DNA from: Blastopirellula sp.
Lineage (GTDB): Bacteria; Planctomycetota; Planctomycetia; Pirellulales; Pirellulaceae
Direction of reading: 5' to 3'
Assembly: GCA_002733575.1 (NCBI GenBank)
Contig: NVWB01000150.1
Span: 21,720 to 85,719, forward strand
DNA: 64,000 nt
The position numbers and the translations under genes are program-made. The notes beneath the pieces were generated by a model. It made no database searches, was not told the origin of the DNA, and was given only the letters and a program-made list of their open reading frames with translations. Shown one piece after another: positions 56,410 to 64,000 of this stretch; the first letter of the stretch is position 1, and the number at the start of each line of letters is the position of its first letter.

Positions 56410-56492
56410 TTTTCATTCAACAAATCACCGTAATTCAAGTTTTAAATTCCAATGATCATTCAACTGAAACAACAGCAACATCACAACGACCG

Positions 56493-56621
56493 GCAACTAT
56501 TGCCGAGTGATAGCAGCAATTGTTGCCTGAATGTTTTTCAGGCGATTCGGCAATTTTTGCAGCCGATTTTTGGTAAGTGCTGTCATGGAAAAGATTTCCG
56601 AATGATAGCAGCAAAGATTGC
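56493..56621. promoter_or_regulatory. Four copies of the dyad GCAA-N3-TTGC upstream of flgB
   Basis: Exact copies lie at 56493-56503 (N3 = CTA), 56516-56526 (TTG), 56550-56560 (TTT) and 56611-56621 (AGA). Two carry the longer match TGATAGCAGCAA (56508-56519 and 56603-56614, 95 bases apart, about nine helical turns). All are within 130 bases and just upstream of a -24/-12 element. I infer that they are enhancer sites for the sigma54 activator encoded next door. A separate perfect hairpin GCCTGAA-TGTTT-TTCAGGC (56525-56543) lies between copies two and three. Confidence 0.7.
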
Positions 56622-56639
56622 TGAACAAATTTCAACCAG

Positions 56640-56655
56640 CGGTATGTCATTTGCG
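56640..56655 (+). promoter_or_regulatory. Sigma54 (-24/-12) promoter candidate for flgB
   Basis: CGGTATGTCATTTGCG has GG and GC exactly ten bases apart, TTTGC at -12 and A/G matches inside the -24 box. The expected start is near 56666, about 55 bases before flgB, whose ATG has AAAGGGAG upstream. Confidence 0.65.
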
Positions 56656-56720
56656 TTTAAACCCTGCTGTGCCAGCATCGCTTGTTCGCAATTGCCTATT
56701 AATAGTAAAGGGAGAATCGT

Positions 56721-57134
56721 ATGAATAATTCAATATTGAATGCCAATTCACTTCCTGTGCTGGAACAAGTGGTCAGCTTTGCTCAAAAACGACACCATAT
56801 TTTAGCCGGTAATATCGCCAACTTAGATACGCCAGACTACAAGGTCAAAGATTTGAACCTGTCGAAGTTTCAAGAGAAACTTCTACAGGCCATTCAAGCT
56901 AAAAATGAACCGAACGAGCCTTTGTCGCCAGGGCTTTCCGCCTCTCGCCAAGGGGACCCCTTGCGAGAAGTAACAAAAAATATGGAAGGCATGTTGTTTC
57001 ACGATCAAAGTAATGTCGGCATAGAACAACAAGTGGCCGCGTTGACAAAAAACCAAATGATGCACGACTTGGCGTTGAACATCATGGAAAACCAAATTCG
57101 ACTTTTAGAAACCGCGATTAGCGAACGATTGTAA
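56721..57134 (+). CDS. flgB: Flagellar basal-body rod protein FlgB
   Basis: 137 residues, the usual size. The N-terminal rod-family motif reads 'RHHILAGNIANLDTPDYKVK' and the C-terminus is the usual helix ('NQMMHDLALNIMENQIRLLE'). FlgB forms the proximal rod with FlgC and FliE, the next two genes. It starts the basal-body operon under the putative sigma54 promoter. Confidence 0.95.
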   Translation: MNNSILNANSLPVLEQVVSFAQKRHHILAGNIANLDTPDYKVKDLNLSKFQEKLLQAIQAKNEPNEPLSPGLSASRQGDPLREVTKNMEGMLFHDQSNVGIEQQVAALTKNQMMHDLALNIMENQIRLLETAISERL

Positions 57135-57159
57135 CACGTTTTTTGGAAGGATTCGGACA

Positions 57160-57570
57160 ATGAACACCGCGCTTGATATTAGTACCAGTGGACTTATCGC
57201 TCAGCGAATTCGCATGAACGCGATCTCCAGTAACATTGCGAATATGTCTACGTTAAGAGATGAAAATGGAAAGGTTGCTCCCTACAAAGCTCGGCACGTC
57301 ATCTTTAAAACCGATGACCAAATATCGACTGCCTCGGGCGCCATGGGCGTCAAAGTAGATTCCGTGGAAGTCGATGAATTGGAACCCCTTACGCGATATC
57401 AGCCCAATCATCCACTGGCAGATGATGAAGGCTATGTGGCCTATCCGAAGATCGATATGACCGAACAGTTCGTGAATGCCATGGAAGCAACACGTGCCTA
57501 TGAAGCAAACATCGGTGTGATTGAAATGACCAAAGGCATGGCACAGCAATCATTAAGAATATTGGCCTAA
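57160..57570 (+). CDS. flgC: Flagellar basal-body rod protein FlgC
   Basis: 136 residues. The N-terminal motif is 'RIRMNAISSNIANMSTLRDE' and the C-terminal part has 'YVAYPKIDMTEQFVNAMEAT' then 'RAYEANIGVIEMTKGM', both typical of FlgC. It is a proximal rod subunit. It lies 25 bases after flgB. The N-terminal 'SNIANMSTLRDE' replaces the more usual 'SNIANANT', a small variation. Confidence 0.96.
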   Translation: MNTALDISTSGLIAQRIRMNAISSNIANMSTLRDENGKVAPYKARHVIFKTDDQISTASGAMGVKVDSVEVDELEPLTRYQPNHPLADDEGYVAYPKIDMTEQFVNAMEATRAYEANIGVIEMTKGMAQQSLRILA

Positions 57571-57627
57571 GCTAGATCCTTTGTTGAACTAGATTCCCCC
57601 CCCAAAAAAAACAATAGATAGTTCGTT

Positions 57628-57927
57628 ATGAATGGCATAAACGCAATTTCACAACAGGCCGTTGTTCCCCAGCAACTGATGCAAGCCGCTGGCAATGGGG
57701 CACCGTCTGAATCGTTTAAAAATATGTTGATGGATGGGCTTAATCAAGTCAATCAAATGCAACAAGATGCAGACCATGCGGTGGAAACCATTTTTACCGG
57801 TGGCGATACCAGTGTGGCCGAAGTGCTTACCGCAGTTCAAAAAGCCGACATGTCCTTCAAGTTGATGTTACAAGTACGAAACAAAATGATGCAGGCATAT
57901 CAGGAAATCAAAGATATTCGAATTTAA
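57628..57927 (+). CDS. fliE: Flagellar hook-basal body complex protein FliE
   Basis: 99 residues. Typical pattern: 'SFKNMLMDGLNQVNQMQQDA' then 'VAEVLTAVQKADMSFKLMLQ' and 'VRNKMMQAYQEIKDIRI', matching the FliE end exactly in style. FliE joins the MS ring (FliF, next gene) to the rod (FlgB). An eleven-base C/A run precedes the ATG. Confidence 0.96.
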   Translation: MNGINAISQQAVVPQQLMQAAGNGAPSESFKNMLMDGLNQVNQMQQDADHAVETIFTGGDTSVAEVLTAVQKADMSFKLMLQVRNKMMQAYQEIKDIRI

Positions 57928-57997
57928 TACGATGACTCTGATTGCCAAAACAGTGTGATACCCGATTACTATCCCCTTATTATGAAGAGCTCCAAGG

Positions 57998-59641
57998 ATG
58001 GACTTTTTAAATACAGCCGCCGAACAACTCAAAGAGATGTTCCGAGAGATGACTCCCGGATCTCGGATGATTGCTGGTCTGTTGGCCGCAGTCATCATTG
58101 CCAGTATTGGCTATCTCTTCCAGGGCGGCATGTTCGTCCAAGATACGCCCTTGCTGTCTGGCGTCTCCATTGATTCAGCAGATCAAACAGCGGTACTGGC
58201 AGCCTTCGCCAATGAAGGCTTAGACGATTACAAAATCGAAGGCAGCCAAATCATGGTTCCACGTAGCAAACGGGTCGAATACATTGCTGCCATGGCGAAA
58301 CACAATGCTATCCCTGCTGATTTTCATCAAGCGGTCGAAGATGCAGTCACGAATTCAAACATTTTTGAACCAGGGGATGTTCGGGATAACCGAAATAAAG
58401 TGGCTCGTGAAAAAGATATGGCCTTGGTGCTACGCAATATGCGGGGCATCGAGCATGCGACCGTTCATTACGATATCGAAGACAAAGGCGGATTTCCTAA
58501 GAAAAAAGAATACACGGCTTCTGTGGCCGTTCGTCCATCTGGTAGTGAGGAAATTGACGAAGCGTTCGTCAAAAGTATTCGCAATTATATCGCCGCAAAT
58601 ATCGCCGGTCTCGATTCAAAAAGTGTTGCTGTCACAGATCTAAACTCAGGTAAAACTTACTCAGGCTCCGAGAATAGTTTAGGCAGTGTGCTTGATGATC
58701 CTTACGCAGCCAGAAAAAAATGGTTCGAAGAGGACTGGCAGAGGAAGATCCTGCGTGAGCTTTCCGACATCAAAGGTGTTTCGGTTACCGCAAATGTTGA
58801 ATTGAATCCAACCTTAAACGAGACCATTACAAAAACGGAAATTGATCCCCGGCCTATACCATTGAGTTCAAGTTCAACGAAACGAACTGAATCAACGAAA
58901 ACTCCAGGGCCTGCGGGACCACCAGGTTTGGCGGCCCAAGGAACGAATCAGCCTGCTCAACTTTCTTCGACTACGACAGAAAATACCTTGGAAGAAAGTA
59001 CTGAAGACCAAACTTCGGATGCAGGGAGAACTTCGACTTTCAGCCAAACCGCATCACTCATGCCTGAACAGGTTAAAGTGACGGTTGCCATTCCTAGTGC
59101 CCATTACATGGCTGTTTGGAAATCACAAAATCTACAAGCCGGGGGTCAAGAACAAACCCCAGGCCCTGGTGAACTGAAAAAGATTGAAGAAGAAACGATT
59201 CTCAAAGTTCAGGGAGCGGTTGTTACCTTATTGCCTGCTCAGCCGCCTGGAGACGATCCTTTTCCACAAGTTCATGTAAGAACGATTGCATCGATGCCAA
59301 TAGAGCCATACGTCGAGCCAACCTTGTCAGCGAATGGATTAGTTTGGTTGGCCTCGAACTGGCAGACCATGGCCATGATCGGCGTTGGGCTGTTCGCATT
59401 AATGATGCTCCGCTCGATGACGAAATCCAATGTGCCAGTTTCAAAATCGGATAAACCGGTTTCTTTAGAATTGCCACCTGGGATGGAGGATGAGGACGAG
59501 GAGGAAATGGGCATGGACGGCATGCTGAAGAAACGGTTCTCTCAATCTGGTCCAAATTTGAAAGACGAACTTGTCGATATGGTTCGCGAAGACCCTGATA
59601 CCGCCGCAAGTATCTTGCAAGGCTGGATCGGAGCGGCCTAG
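57998..59641 (+). CDS. fliF: Flagellar MS-ring protein FliF
   Basis: 547 residues. One N-terminal helix (about 22-41), the YscJ/FliF ring-building domains (about 45-260: 'VAREKDMALVLRNMRGIEHA' with 'VAVRPSGSEEIDEAFVKSIR'), a Ser/Thr/Pro-rich loop (about 285-345), a second helix (about 447-470) and a cytoplasmic tail ending 'DELVDMVREDPDTAASILQG', the FliG-binding segment. All expected parts are present. It forms the base ring of the flagellum in the inner membrane. Confidence 0.96.
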   Translation: MDFLNTAAEQLKEMFREMTPGSRMIAGLLAAVIIASIGYLFQGGMFVQDTPLLSGVSIDSADQTAVLAAFANEGLDDYKIEGSQIMVPRSKRVEYIAAMAKHNAIPADFHQAVEDAVTNSNIFEPGDVRDNRNKVAREKDMALVLRNMRGIEHATVHYDIEDKGGFPKKKEYTASVAVRPSGSEEIDEAFVKSIRNYIAANIAGLDSKSVAVTDLNSGKTYSGSENSLGSVLDDPYAARKKWFEEDWQRKILRELSDIKGVSVTANVELNPTLNETITKTEIDPRPIPLSSSSTKRTESTKTPGPAGPPGLAAQGTNQPAQLSSTTTENTLEESTEDQTSDAGRTSTFSQTASLMPEQVKVTVAIPSAHYMAVWKSQNLQAGGQEQTPGPGELKKIEEETILKVQGAVVTLLPAQPPGDDPFPQVHVRTIASMPIEPYVEPTLSANGLVWLASNWQTMAMIGVGLFALMMLRSMTKSNVPVSKSDKPVSLELPPGMEDEDEEEMGMDGMLKKRFSQSGPNLKDELVDMVREDPDTAASILQGWIGAA

Positions 59642-59694
59642 TAACAACACAGAAGCTGATTATTAAAAGTCCTTTAGAAACAAATTAAGACCCT

Positions 59695-60828
59695 ATGAAT
59701 TCATCCAATCAAACCATCCGCAAAGCGGCCATTGTCGTCTCTAGTTTAGATGTCGATGCCGCAGATCGAATACTGGAGCAGATGCCCGATGAAATGGCCG
59801 CCAAGGTTCGATTTCAGGTGTTGAGTCTCGATGATATTTCCGATGCTGAACGCCAGATGGTCCTGAATGAATTTCTGGGTAAACCAACAGAGACGCAAGC
59901 CACAGAGGGCGTTGAGTTAGATCTTTCGTCCGAATCGAGAGAGGTAACGAAACCATCGATACCATCGGCTCATCAACAATCGCAATTGATAGCCCCTCCA
60001 TTTCAATATCTACATGATGCCCCCGTCGAGATGTTGGCTCCGTTTTTTGAGCAAGAAAATCCACAAATGACGGCCGTCGTGCTTTCGCATCTTACGCCAG
60101 AAAGAGCGGCAGAAATACTTCAGCAATTGCCCACTTCACTTCAAGCCGATGTAATTCATCGAATTGTTGAATTGGGTGATACCGATCCTGAAATTATCGC
60201 ACAACTCGAACAACGATTGCATGACCTGGTTCAGTATCAAATGAGAACTTTTGAACGCCGCAAAGTAGGGCTCTCGGCTGCACAGTCGATCTTAAATGCC
60301 GCCGACCAGCAAGATGCCGCGTTGTTATTATCGGAACTAAAAGCTCGCGGGTCTTCCGTGCCTCAAAGTCTAGAACAAATGACAGGGCAAGGGAGAACAA
60401 ATTCGCGTGCAGCGGCAATTCCTGATTACCAGCAAAGCACAACCGTGAATCGTTTACCGTCAATAAAAATAGAGCCTGAAGTCTCTTCCAAGAGAATGAT
60501 TCGTACGAGCATGAAAGTGAAAAATGCACCCATCATGCGATTTGAAGAGTTTGAAACCCTGGATGATTCGGTATTGGGGCAAGTGTTACAAGCGGCCACA
60601 TCACAAACTGTGCTGTTGGCACTCGCAGGTGCTTCAGCAGCGGTGAAGAGTCGAATCTGTCGGGGGTTAAGCAACAAAGAAATGCGACTATTAGACAAGC
60701 GAATTCGAGCCATGCAGCCTGTGCTGTTATCCGATATCGACCGAGCTCAAACCATCCTTTGTACCCTTGCCGAAAAAATGCTGTCGTCTGGTTCCCACAA
60801 TAATTCCCAATTGATAATGACTGCCTAA
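59695..60828 (+). CDS. fliG: Flagellar motor switch protein FliG with long linkers and charge-reversed torque helix
   Basis: 377 residues versus about 330 usually. The N-domain is shortened (1-62); a Ser/Thr/Gln-rich linker (about 64-100) leads to the middle domain with 'ENPQMTAVVLSHL' (in place of EHPQ, 121-124). A second linker of about 50 residues (225-275) precedes the C-domain ('MRFEEFETLDDSVLGQVLQA'). In an ungapped alignment with E. coli FliG, R281 is K328, D288-D289 are K335-R336 and R297 is L344, so the torque helix has lost or reversed most charges. FliG couples the stator to rotation, so this is unusual. Position between fliF and fliH supports the identity. Confidence 0.9.
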   Translation: MNSSNQTIRKAAIVVSSLDVDAADRILEQMPDEMAAKVRFQVLSLDDISDAERQMVLNEFLGKPTETQATEGVELDLSSESREVTKPSIPSAHQQSQLIAPPFQYLHDAPVEMLAPFFEQENPQMTAVVLSHLTPERAAEILQQLPTSLQADVIHRIVELGDTDPEIIAQLEQRLHDLVQYQMRTFERRKVGLSAAQSILNAADQQDAALLLSELKARGSSVPQSLEQMTGQGRTNSRAAAIPDYQQSTTVNRLPSIKIEPEVSSKRMIRTSMKVKNAPIMRFEEFETLDDSVLGQVLQAATSQTVLLALAGASAAVKSRICRGLSNKEMRLLDKRIRAMQPVLLSDIDRAQTILCTLAEKMLSSGSHNNSQLIMTA

Positions 60829-60837
60829 ATTGAACTT

Positions 60838-61497
60838 ATGAGCGTGATTAAAGCCAACACGATTGTTGAACAACAACACGATATCACCCCGGTGTCGTTC
60901 AACTTTAACGATGTGCAAAACGCTGCGCAAGGGCAGCTTAATCAAATCAAATTGAAAGCGGCCGAGATTATCAAGGATGCCCTGGTCGAGGCGGAGGAAT
61001 TACGGCTCAAGGCCGAACAGCAAGGTCAGATTGATGCCGTGCGGAATGCACGAAAATCGTTAAAGCAGGAAGTGGATGCTCAGGCTGCAACCGTCATTCC
61101 GGCCTTGAAAAATGTGGTAACTCAAATTGCCCAGGCCAAACAGCAGTGGGTTCAGCAATGGGAAGAAAGTGCCGTTCATATTGCCATTGCAATCGCCGAG
61201 AAAATCATTCATCGAGAAATTGAAAACCGACCAGATATCAGCCAAGAGATGATCCGCCAAACACTGACAATGGCTAGTCGTTGCGGCCAAATTAAAGTTC
61301 ATCTTAATCCTAAAGACATTGAATCGATGGAACGAACCAGTGGAGTAATGTTGAAGGAACTTAAAAAATTAGCACCTTCTGATATTGTTCCAAACGAAAA
61401 CATTGCACAAGGCGGATGTTTTATCGAAACACAATTCGGCAGTATCGATAACACAATTGAATCACAACTAAAACGTATTGAAAGTGAGTTGGGCTAA
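60838..61497 (+). CDS. fliH: Flagellar assembly protein FliH
   Basis: 219 residues. Helical N-terminal half rich in Ala, Lys and Gln ('AAEIIKDALVEAEELRLKAE'), then a C-terminal domain with 'VHIAIAIAEKIIHREIE' and 'GGCFIETQFGSIDNTIESQL', the usual FliH/YscL ending. FliH binds and restrains the FliI ATPase encoded six bases downstream. Confidence 0.93.
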   Translation: MSVIKANTIVEQQHDITPVSFNFNDVQNAAQGQLNQIKLKAAEIIKDALVEAEELRLKAEQQGQIDAVRNARKSLKQEVDAQAATVIPALKNVVTQIAQAKQQWVQQWEESAVHIAIAIAEKIIHREIENRPDISQEMIRQTLTMASRCGQIKVHLNPKDIESMERTSGVMLKELKKLAPSDIVPNENIAQGGCFIETQFGSIDNTIESQLKRIESELG

Positions 61498-61503
61498 GAA
61501 CTG

Positions 61504-62856
61504 ATGGAACATCTGCTTGAACAACTTGACCGTATCATGCCAACCTCGTTAACGGGGAGCGTGGTGGAAACCATCGGCACAACCGTAGCGGTTGCCGGGT
61601 TCCCTGCGCCAGTGGGTGCAATTGTTGATATCATGCCGCAGTCGGGGCCACCGATTCCGGCTGAAGTGATTGGGTTTCGTGAAGAACAAACTTTGATCTA
61701 CCCATTGAAATCGATCTCAGGCATCCGGCACGGTAGCGAAGTCGTGCTGAAAGAATCAAAGCGAACAGTGGCGGTCGGCGATGCCTTGTTGGGCCGGGTT
61801 TTAGATGCCCATGGAAACTGCACTGATAACCTGCCCCAACCCAAATTGGCAAAGCGTGTCACCTTAGATCAAGCTCCTCCGAACGCAATGGATCGTCCGC
61901 GAATCGAAAAACCCATTTCAACCGGTGTTCGTTCAATTGATGGCATGTTGACCTGTGGAGACGGACAGCGAATTGGAATATTCGCCGGATCAGGCGTGGG
62001 CAAAAGTGTCACGCTAGGCATGATGGCCCGCTATGCTTCGGCTGATGTGAATGTGATTGGATTAATCGGGGAACGGGGTCGTGAAGTCAAAGACTTTATA
62101 GAACGTGATCTTGGACCTGAAGGGATGGCAAAAAGCGTATTGATTGTTGCGACCAGTGATCAATCAGCCATCATGCGAGTTCAAGCCGCGATGACTGCCA
62201 CCGCCGTGGCAGAGTACTTTCGAGATCAAGGCAACAGCGTGATGTTCATGATGGACTCGGTCACTCGATTTGCCATGGCACAGCGTGAAATCGGGTTAGC
62301 CGCAGGTGAACCACCCACTACCAAAGGGTATCCGCCTTCGGTATTTGCCATGCTTCCAAAACTTGTCGAGCGAACCGGAAAAAACAAAAACGGAAGTATC
62401 ACCGCTTTTTACACTGTGTTGGTTGAAGGTGATGATACCAACGAACCAATCAGTGATGCCGTGCGAGGGTTGTTGGACGGGCATGTTATTTTGTCTCGTG
62501 CTTTGGCTTCCAAAGGTCATTACCCCGCGGTCGAAATTTTAGGCAGCATTAGCCGCTTGATGAACGATATTGTTGATCCGCAAGTGCAGCAAGCAGCCAT
62601 GGTAATTCGAGATGCAATGGCAACCTTTCAAGACAACGAAGACCTGATCAATATCGGGGCCTATCGCCAGGGAACCAATCCTCAAATTGATATCGCCATA
62701 CGGATGAAATCTGAGATTGATGCGTTCCTCAGACAAGCAGTCAACGAGCGATCATCGGTTGAGGATGCCCATAAAAAATTACTACAACTGGCCAGGAAAT
62801 GCGGCGGAGTACCTGGAGCGAAACCGAATCCAAAAGCGCAAGCAGCAACAGCCTAA
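61504..62856 (+). CDS. fliI: Flagellum-specific ATPase FliI
   Basis: 450 residues, normal. Walker A is 'GIFAGSGVGKSVTLGMM', the Walker B region 'SVMFMMDSVTRFAMAQREIG' includes the family 'DSVTRFA', and 'GEPPTTKGYPPSVFAMLPKL' is the standard export-ATPase block. FliI hydrolyses ATP to help load flagellar export substrates on the type III gate. It has the same neighbours as in other bacteria (fliH, fliJ). Confidence 0.97.
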   Translation: MEHLLEQLDRIMPTSLTGSVVETIGTTVAVAGFPAPVGAIVDIMPQSGPPIPAEVIGFREEQTLIYPLKSISGIRHGSEVVLKESKRTVAVGDALLGRVLDAHGNCTDNLPQPKLAKRVTLDQAPPNAMDRPRIEKPISTGVRSIDGMLTCGDGQRIGIFAGSGVGKSVTLGMMARYASADVNVIGLIGERGREVKDFIERDLGPEGMAKSVLIVATSDQSAIMRVQAAMTATAVAEYFRDQGNSVMFMMDSVTRFAMAQREIGLAAGEPPTTKGYPPSVFAMLPKLVERTGKNKNGSITAFYTVLVEGDDTNEPISDAVRGLLDGHVILSRALASKGHYPAVEILGSISRLMNDIVDPQVQQAAMVIRDAMATFQDNEDLINIGAYRQGTNPQIDIAIRMKSEIDAFLRQAVNERSSVEDAHKKLLQLARKCGGVPGAKPNPKAQAATA

Positions 62857-62905
62857 CCTTGTAAATTTAACTTAAAACCAATTAGAGAAAATCAAAATAA
62901 CGGTT

Positions 62906-63364
62906 ATGTCAAAGTTCCATTTCAGACTCGAAACTCTTTTGAAGTTGAAAATCACGTTTCGTGATCAGAAGAATACAGAGCTGAAGGAAATACTGACAGC
63001 GCAAGATACTTTGCTGCAACAAAAAAAAGAAATCGATGAAGAAATGCAATCAGCACTTGGACACTCATTAGAAGACGCTAAGCCTGGTCTGCTTGATGTC
63101 GATCGGCTAATTAGTGGGCACCAAGAATTATTGCGATTGAAAATGGCTGCCAAAGAGAAAATTCAATTAGAGAGACAACTTGAACCACATATCAAGCAAC
63201 GCCAGCAAGCGTTAATTGAAGCTGACCAAGAAGTGCGGATATTAGAAAAATTGAAGGAAAAACAATCTCAACAGCATCAACAAGTGTTGGATAAGCGGGA
63301 AGCTAAGCAAATGGATGAATTAGCTACACAAGTACATTATCGAAATAACTGGAAGGGATCTTAA
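62906..63364 (+). CDS. fliJ: Flagellar export protein FliJ
   Basis: 152 residues, almost all helical. The start 'MSKFHFRLETLLKLKITFRD' is the FliJ opening, and the body is a two-helix antiparallel coiled coil ('QALIEADQEVRILEKLKEKQ'). FliJ sits in the FliI ring like the gamma subunit of F1 ATPase. It is followed after two bases by the MotE-like gene. Confidence 0.9.
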   Translation: MSKFHFRLETLLKLKITFRDQKNTELKEILTAQDTLLQQKKEIDEEMQSALGHSLEDAKPGLLDVDRLISGHQELLRLKMAAKEKIQLERQLEPHIKQRQQALIEADQEVRILEKLKEKQSQQHQQVLDKREAKQMDELATQVHYRNNWKGS

Positions 63365-63366
63365 TC

Positions 63367-64000
63367 ATGGCCGCTATGCGATTTCTGACTGGCATGTTTA
63401 TGTATTGTTGCGTCGCAACAATTATAGCACAAGGCATCGGTGTTACGTTCCTGATGTCATCCAGTGCGTTGAGCCAGAGCAAAATGTATTCGATGTTGGC
63501 GATAATTTACGGGATCGATGAAGATATGATCCGAGAGAGCATCGAAGACAAGGCGCCTGAAGAAATCGACAACGAAGAGCCCAACATGAAGGCAATTGTC
63601 GATGCACGTGCCGAACGCCATCTGTCCTTGGATTTCCGAACTCGAGCATTGGATGGAGCCATTGAAAATTTCCGAGCCATGTTAAACAGTCTGGCAGAAG
63701 AACGCCGGCGTTTTGATACCCTTAAAAGATCGTTAGATGATAGCCTCGAGAGGCAAGCAAAAGGAATCAAAGAAGAAGCGATTTTGGAACTCCAACGAAC
63801 CATCGAAGTGATTGATCCAAAAATGGCGAAAGAGCAATTGCTGATCATGATTGAACGTGATGAAAAATCGATGAACAATGTGGTCTTGATCTTGAAGAGC
63901 ATGCCTACCGATAAACGTAAAAAAATCATTGACGAGTTTCGTACGGAAGAAGAAAAGCAAAGCCTAGCTGATATTTTGGAAGAACTAGGCTCAGGCGGCG
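63367..64000 (+). CDS. MotE-like (MgtE-N-terminal-like) flagellar protein, 3' end cut off
   Basis: At least 211 residues; the right edge cuts it. It starts with one membrane helix (about 7-30), then a coiled coil (about 90-140), then 'MAKEQLLIMIERDEKSMNNV' with 'VLILKSMPTDKRKKIIDEF', the pattern of the MgtE N-terminal-like repeat found in MotE proteins encoded right after fliJ. MotE is thought to chaperone the stator or the rod. The start ATG follows fliJ by two bases. Confidence 0.75.
   Translation, partial: MAAMRFLTGMFMYCCVATIIAQGIGVTFLMSSSALSQSKMYSMLAIIYGIDEDMIRESIEDKAPEEIDNEEPNMKAIVDARAERHLSLDFRTRALDGAIENFRAMLNSLAEERRRFDTLKRSLDDSLERQAKGIKEEAILELQRTIEVIDPKMAKEQLLIMIERDEKSMNNVVLILKSMPTDKRKKIIDEFRTEEEKQSLADILEELGSGG

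Noticed and set aside
56491..56560. GGCAACTATTGC and GGCAATTTTTGC as -24/-12 promoters
   Set aside because: GG and GC are only eight bases apart; the sigma54 spacing is ten. They are better read as dyads.

Overview
The window looks like the chromosome of a member of the Planctomycetota, probably a moderate-GC Pirellulales-like lineage; the genus is not determinable by eye. The signs are Planctomycete-style ECF sigma factors paired with a Ser/Thr kinase or a vWA protein, TPR/ExbB/ExbD operons, very large secreted or membrane proteins, and a full flagellar cluster. I see no tRNA, rRNA, CRISPR array, insertion sequence or prophage. Gene content is dense and looks vertically inherited.

Layout. 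(1) 1-10040: two divergent gene pairs. Leftward are a vWA-domain protein and a giant protein (cut by the left edge) with a cytoplasmic zinc ribbon, one membrane helix and about twenty Ig-like (Big) repeats. Rightward are an ECF sigma factor and a Ser/Thr protein kinase. (2) 10090-15456: a leftward operon of a MotA/TolQ/ExbB-type channel, two unusual long ExbD-like partners and a metallo-beta-lactamase-fold nuclease. (3) 15457-17910: a possible small transcript with its own terminator, a small secreted protein, and an excisionase-type HTH protein anchored by a C-terminal helix. (4) 18186-24561: System II cytochrome c biogenesis, ResB carrying an inserted six-blade YWTD propeller and a CcsA/ResC protein with a long N-terminal extension, followed by a composite inverted repeat. 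(5) 25042-31212: chorismate synthase and a membrane-anchored unknown (leftward), then an SBF-family transporter, L31, RF1 and PrmC (rightward). (6) 31260-35051: leftward operon of acyltransferase, OB/HD hydrolase and a degenerate GGDEF protein. (7) 35313-36251: XerD-type recombinase. (8) 36311-42619: leftward TPR, TPR, ExbB, ExbD, ExbD operon. (9) 43022-45714: ECF sigma factor plus a membrane-anchored YfbK-like vWA protein. (10) 45962-50717: two related membrane proteins that share a repeated domain, malate dehydrogenase, and a hydrolase-fold protein that seems to lack two catalytic residues. (11) 51068-64000: flagellar region, with a TPR protein, FlgN-like chaperone, soluble histidine kinase, NtrC-type regulator, then flgB-flgC-fliE-fliF-fliG-fliH-fliI-fliJ and a MotE-like protein cut by the right edge.

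How the genes work together. The flagellar block is the clearest module: kinase and sigma54 activator sit directly upstream of a gap that holds four copies of a dyad GCAA-N3-TTGC followed by a -24/-12 element in front of flgB, which looks like an activator/sigma54 switch for basal-body genes. Other strong second-look items are the FliG torque helix with reversed charges, a GGDEF protein whose active site is lost but whose RxxD inhibitory site is kept, an ExbD-like pair in which only one partner has the proton-carrying Asp, the ResB/propeller insertion, and the sigma/kinase//vWA/zinc-ribbon-Big locus, which is my best candidate for an undescribed envelope signalling system.
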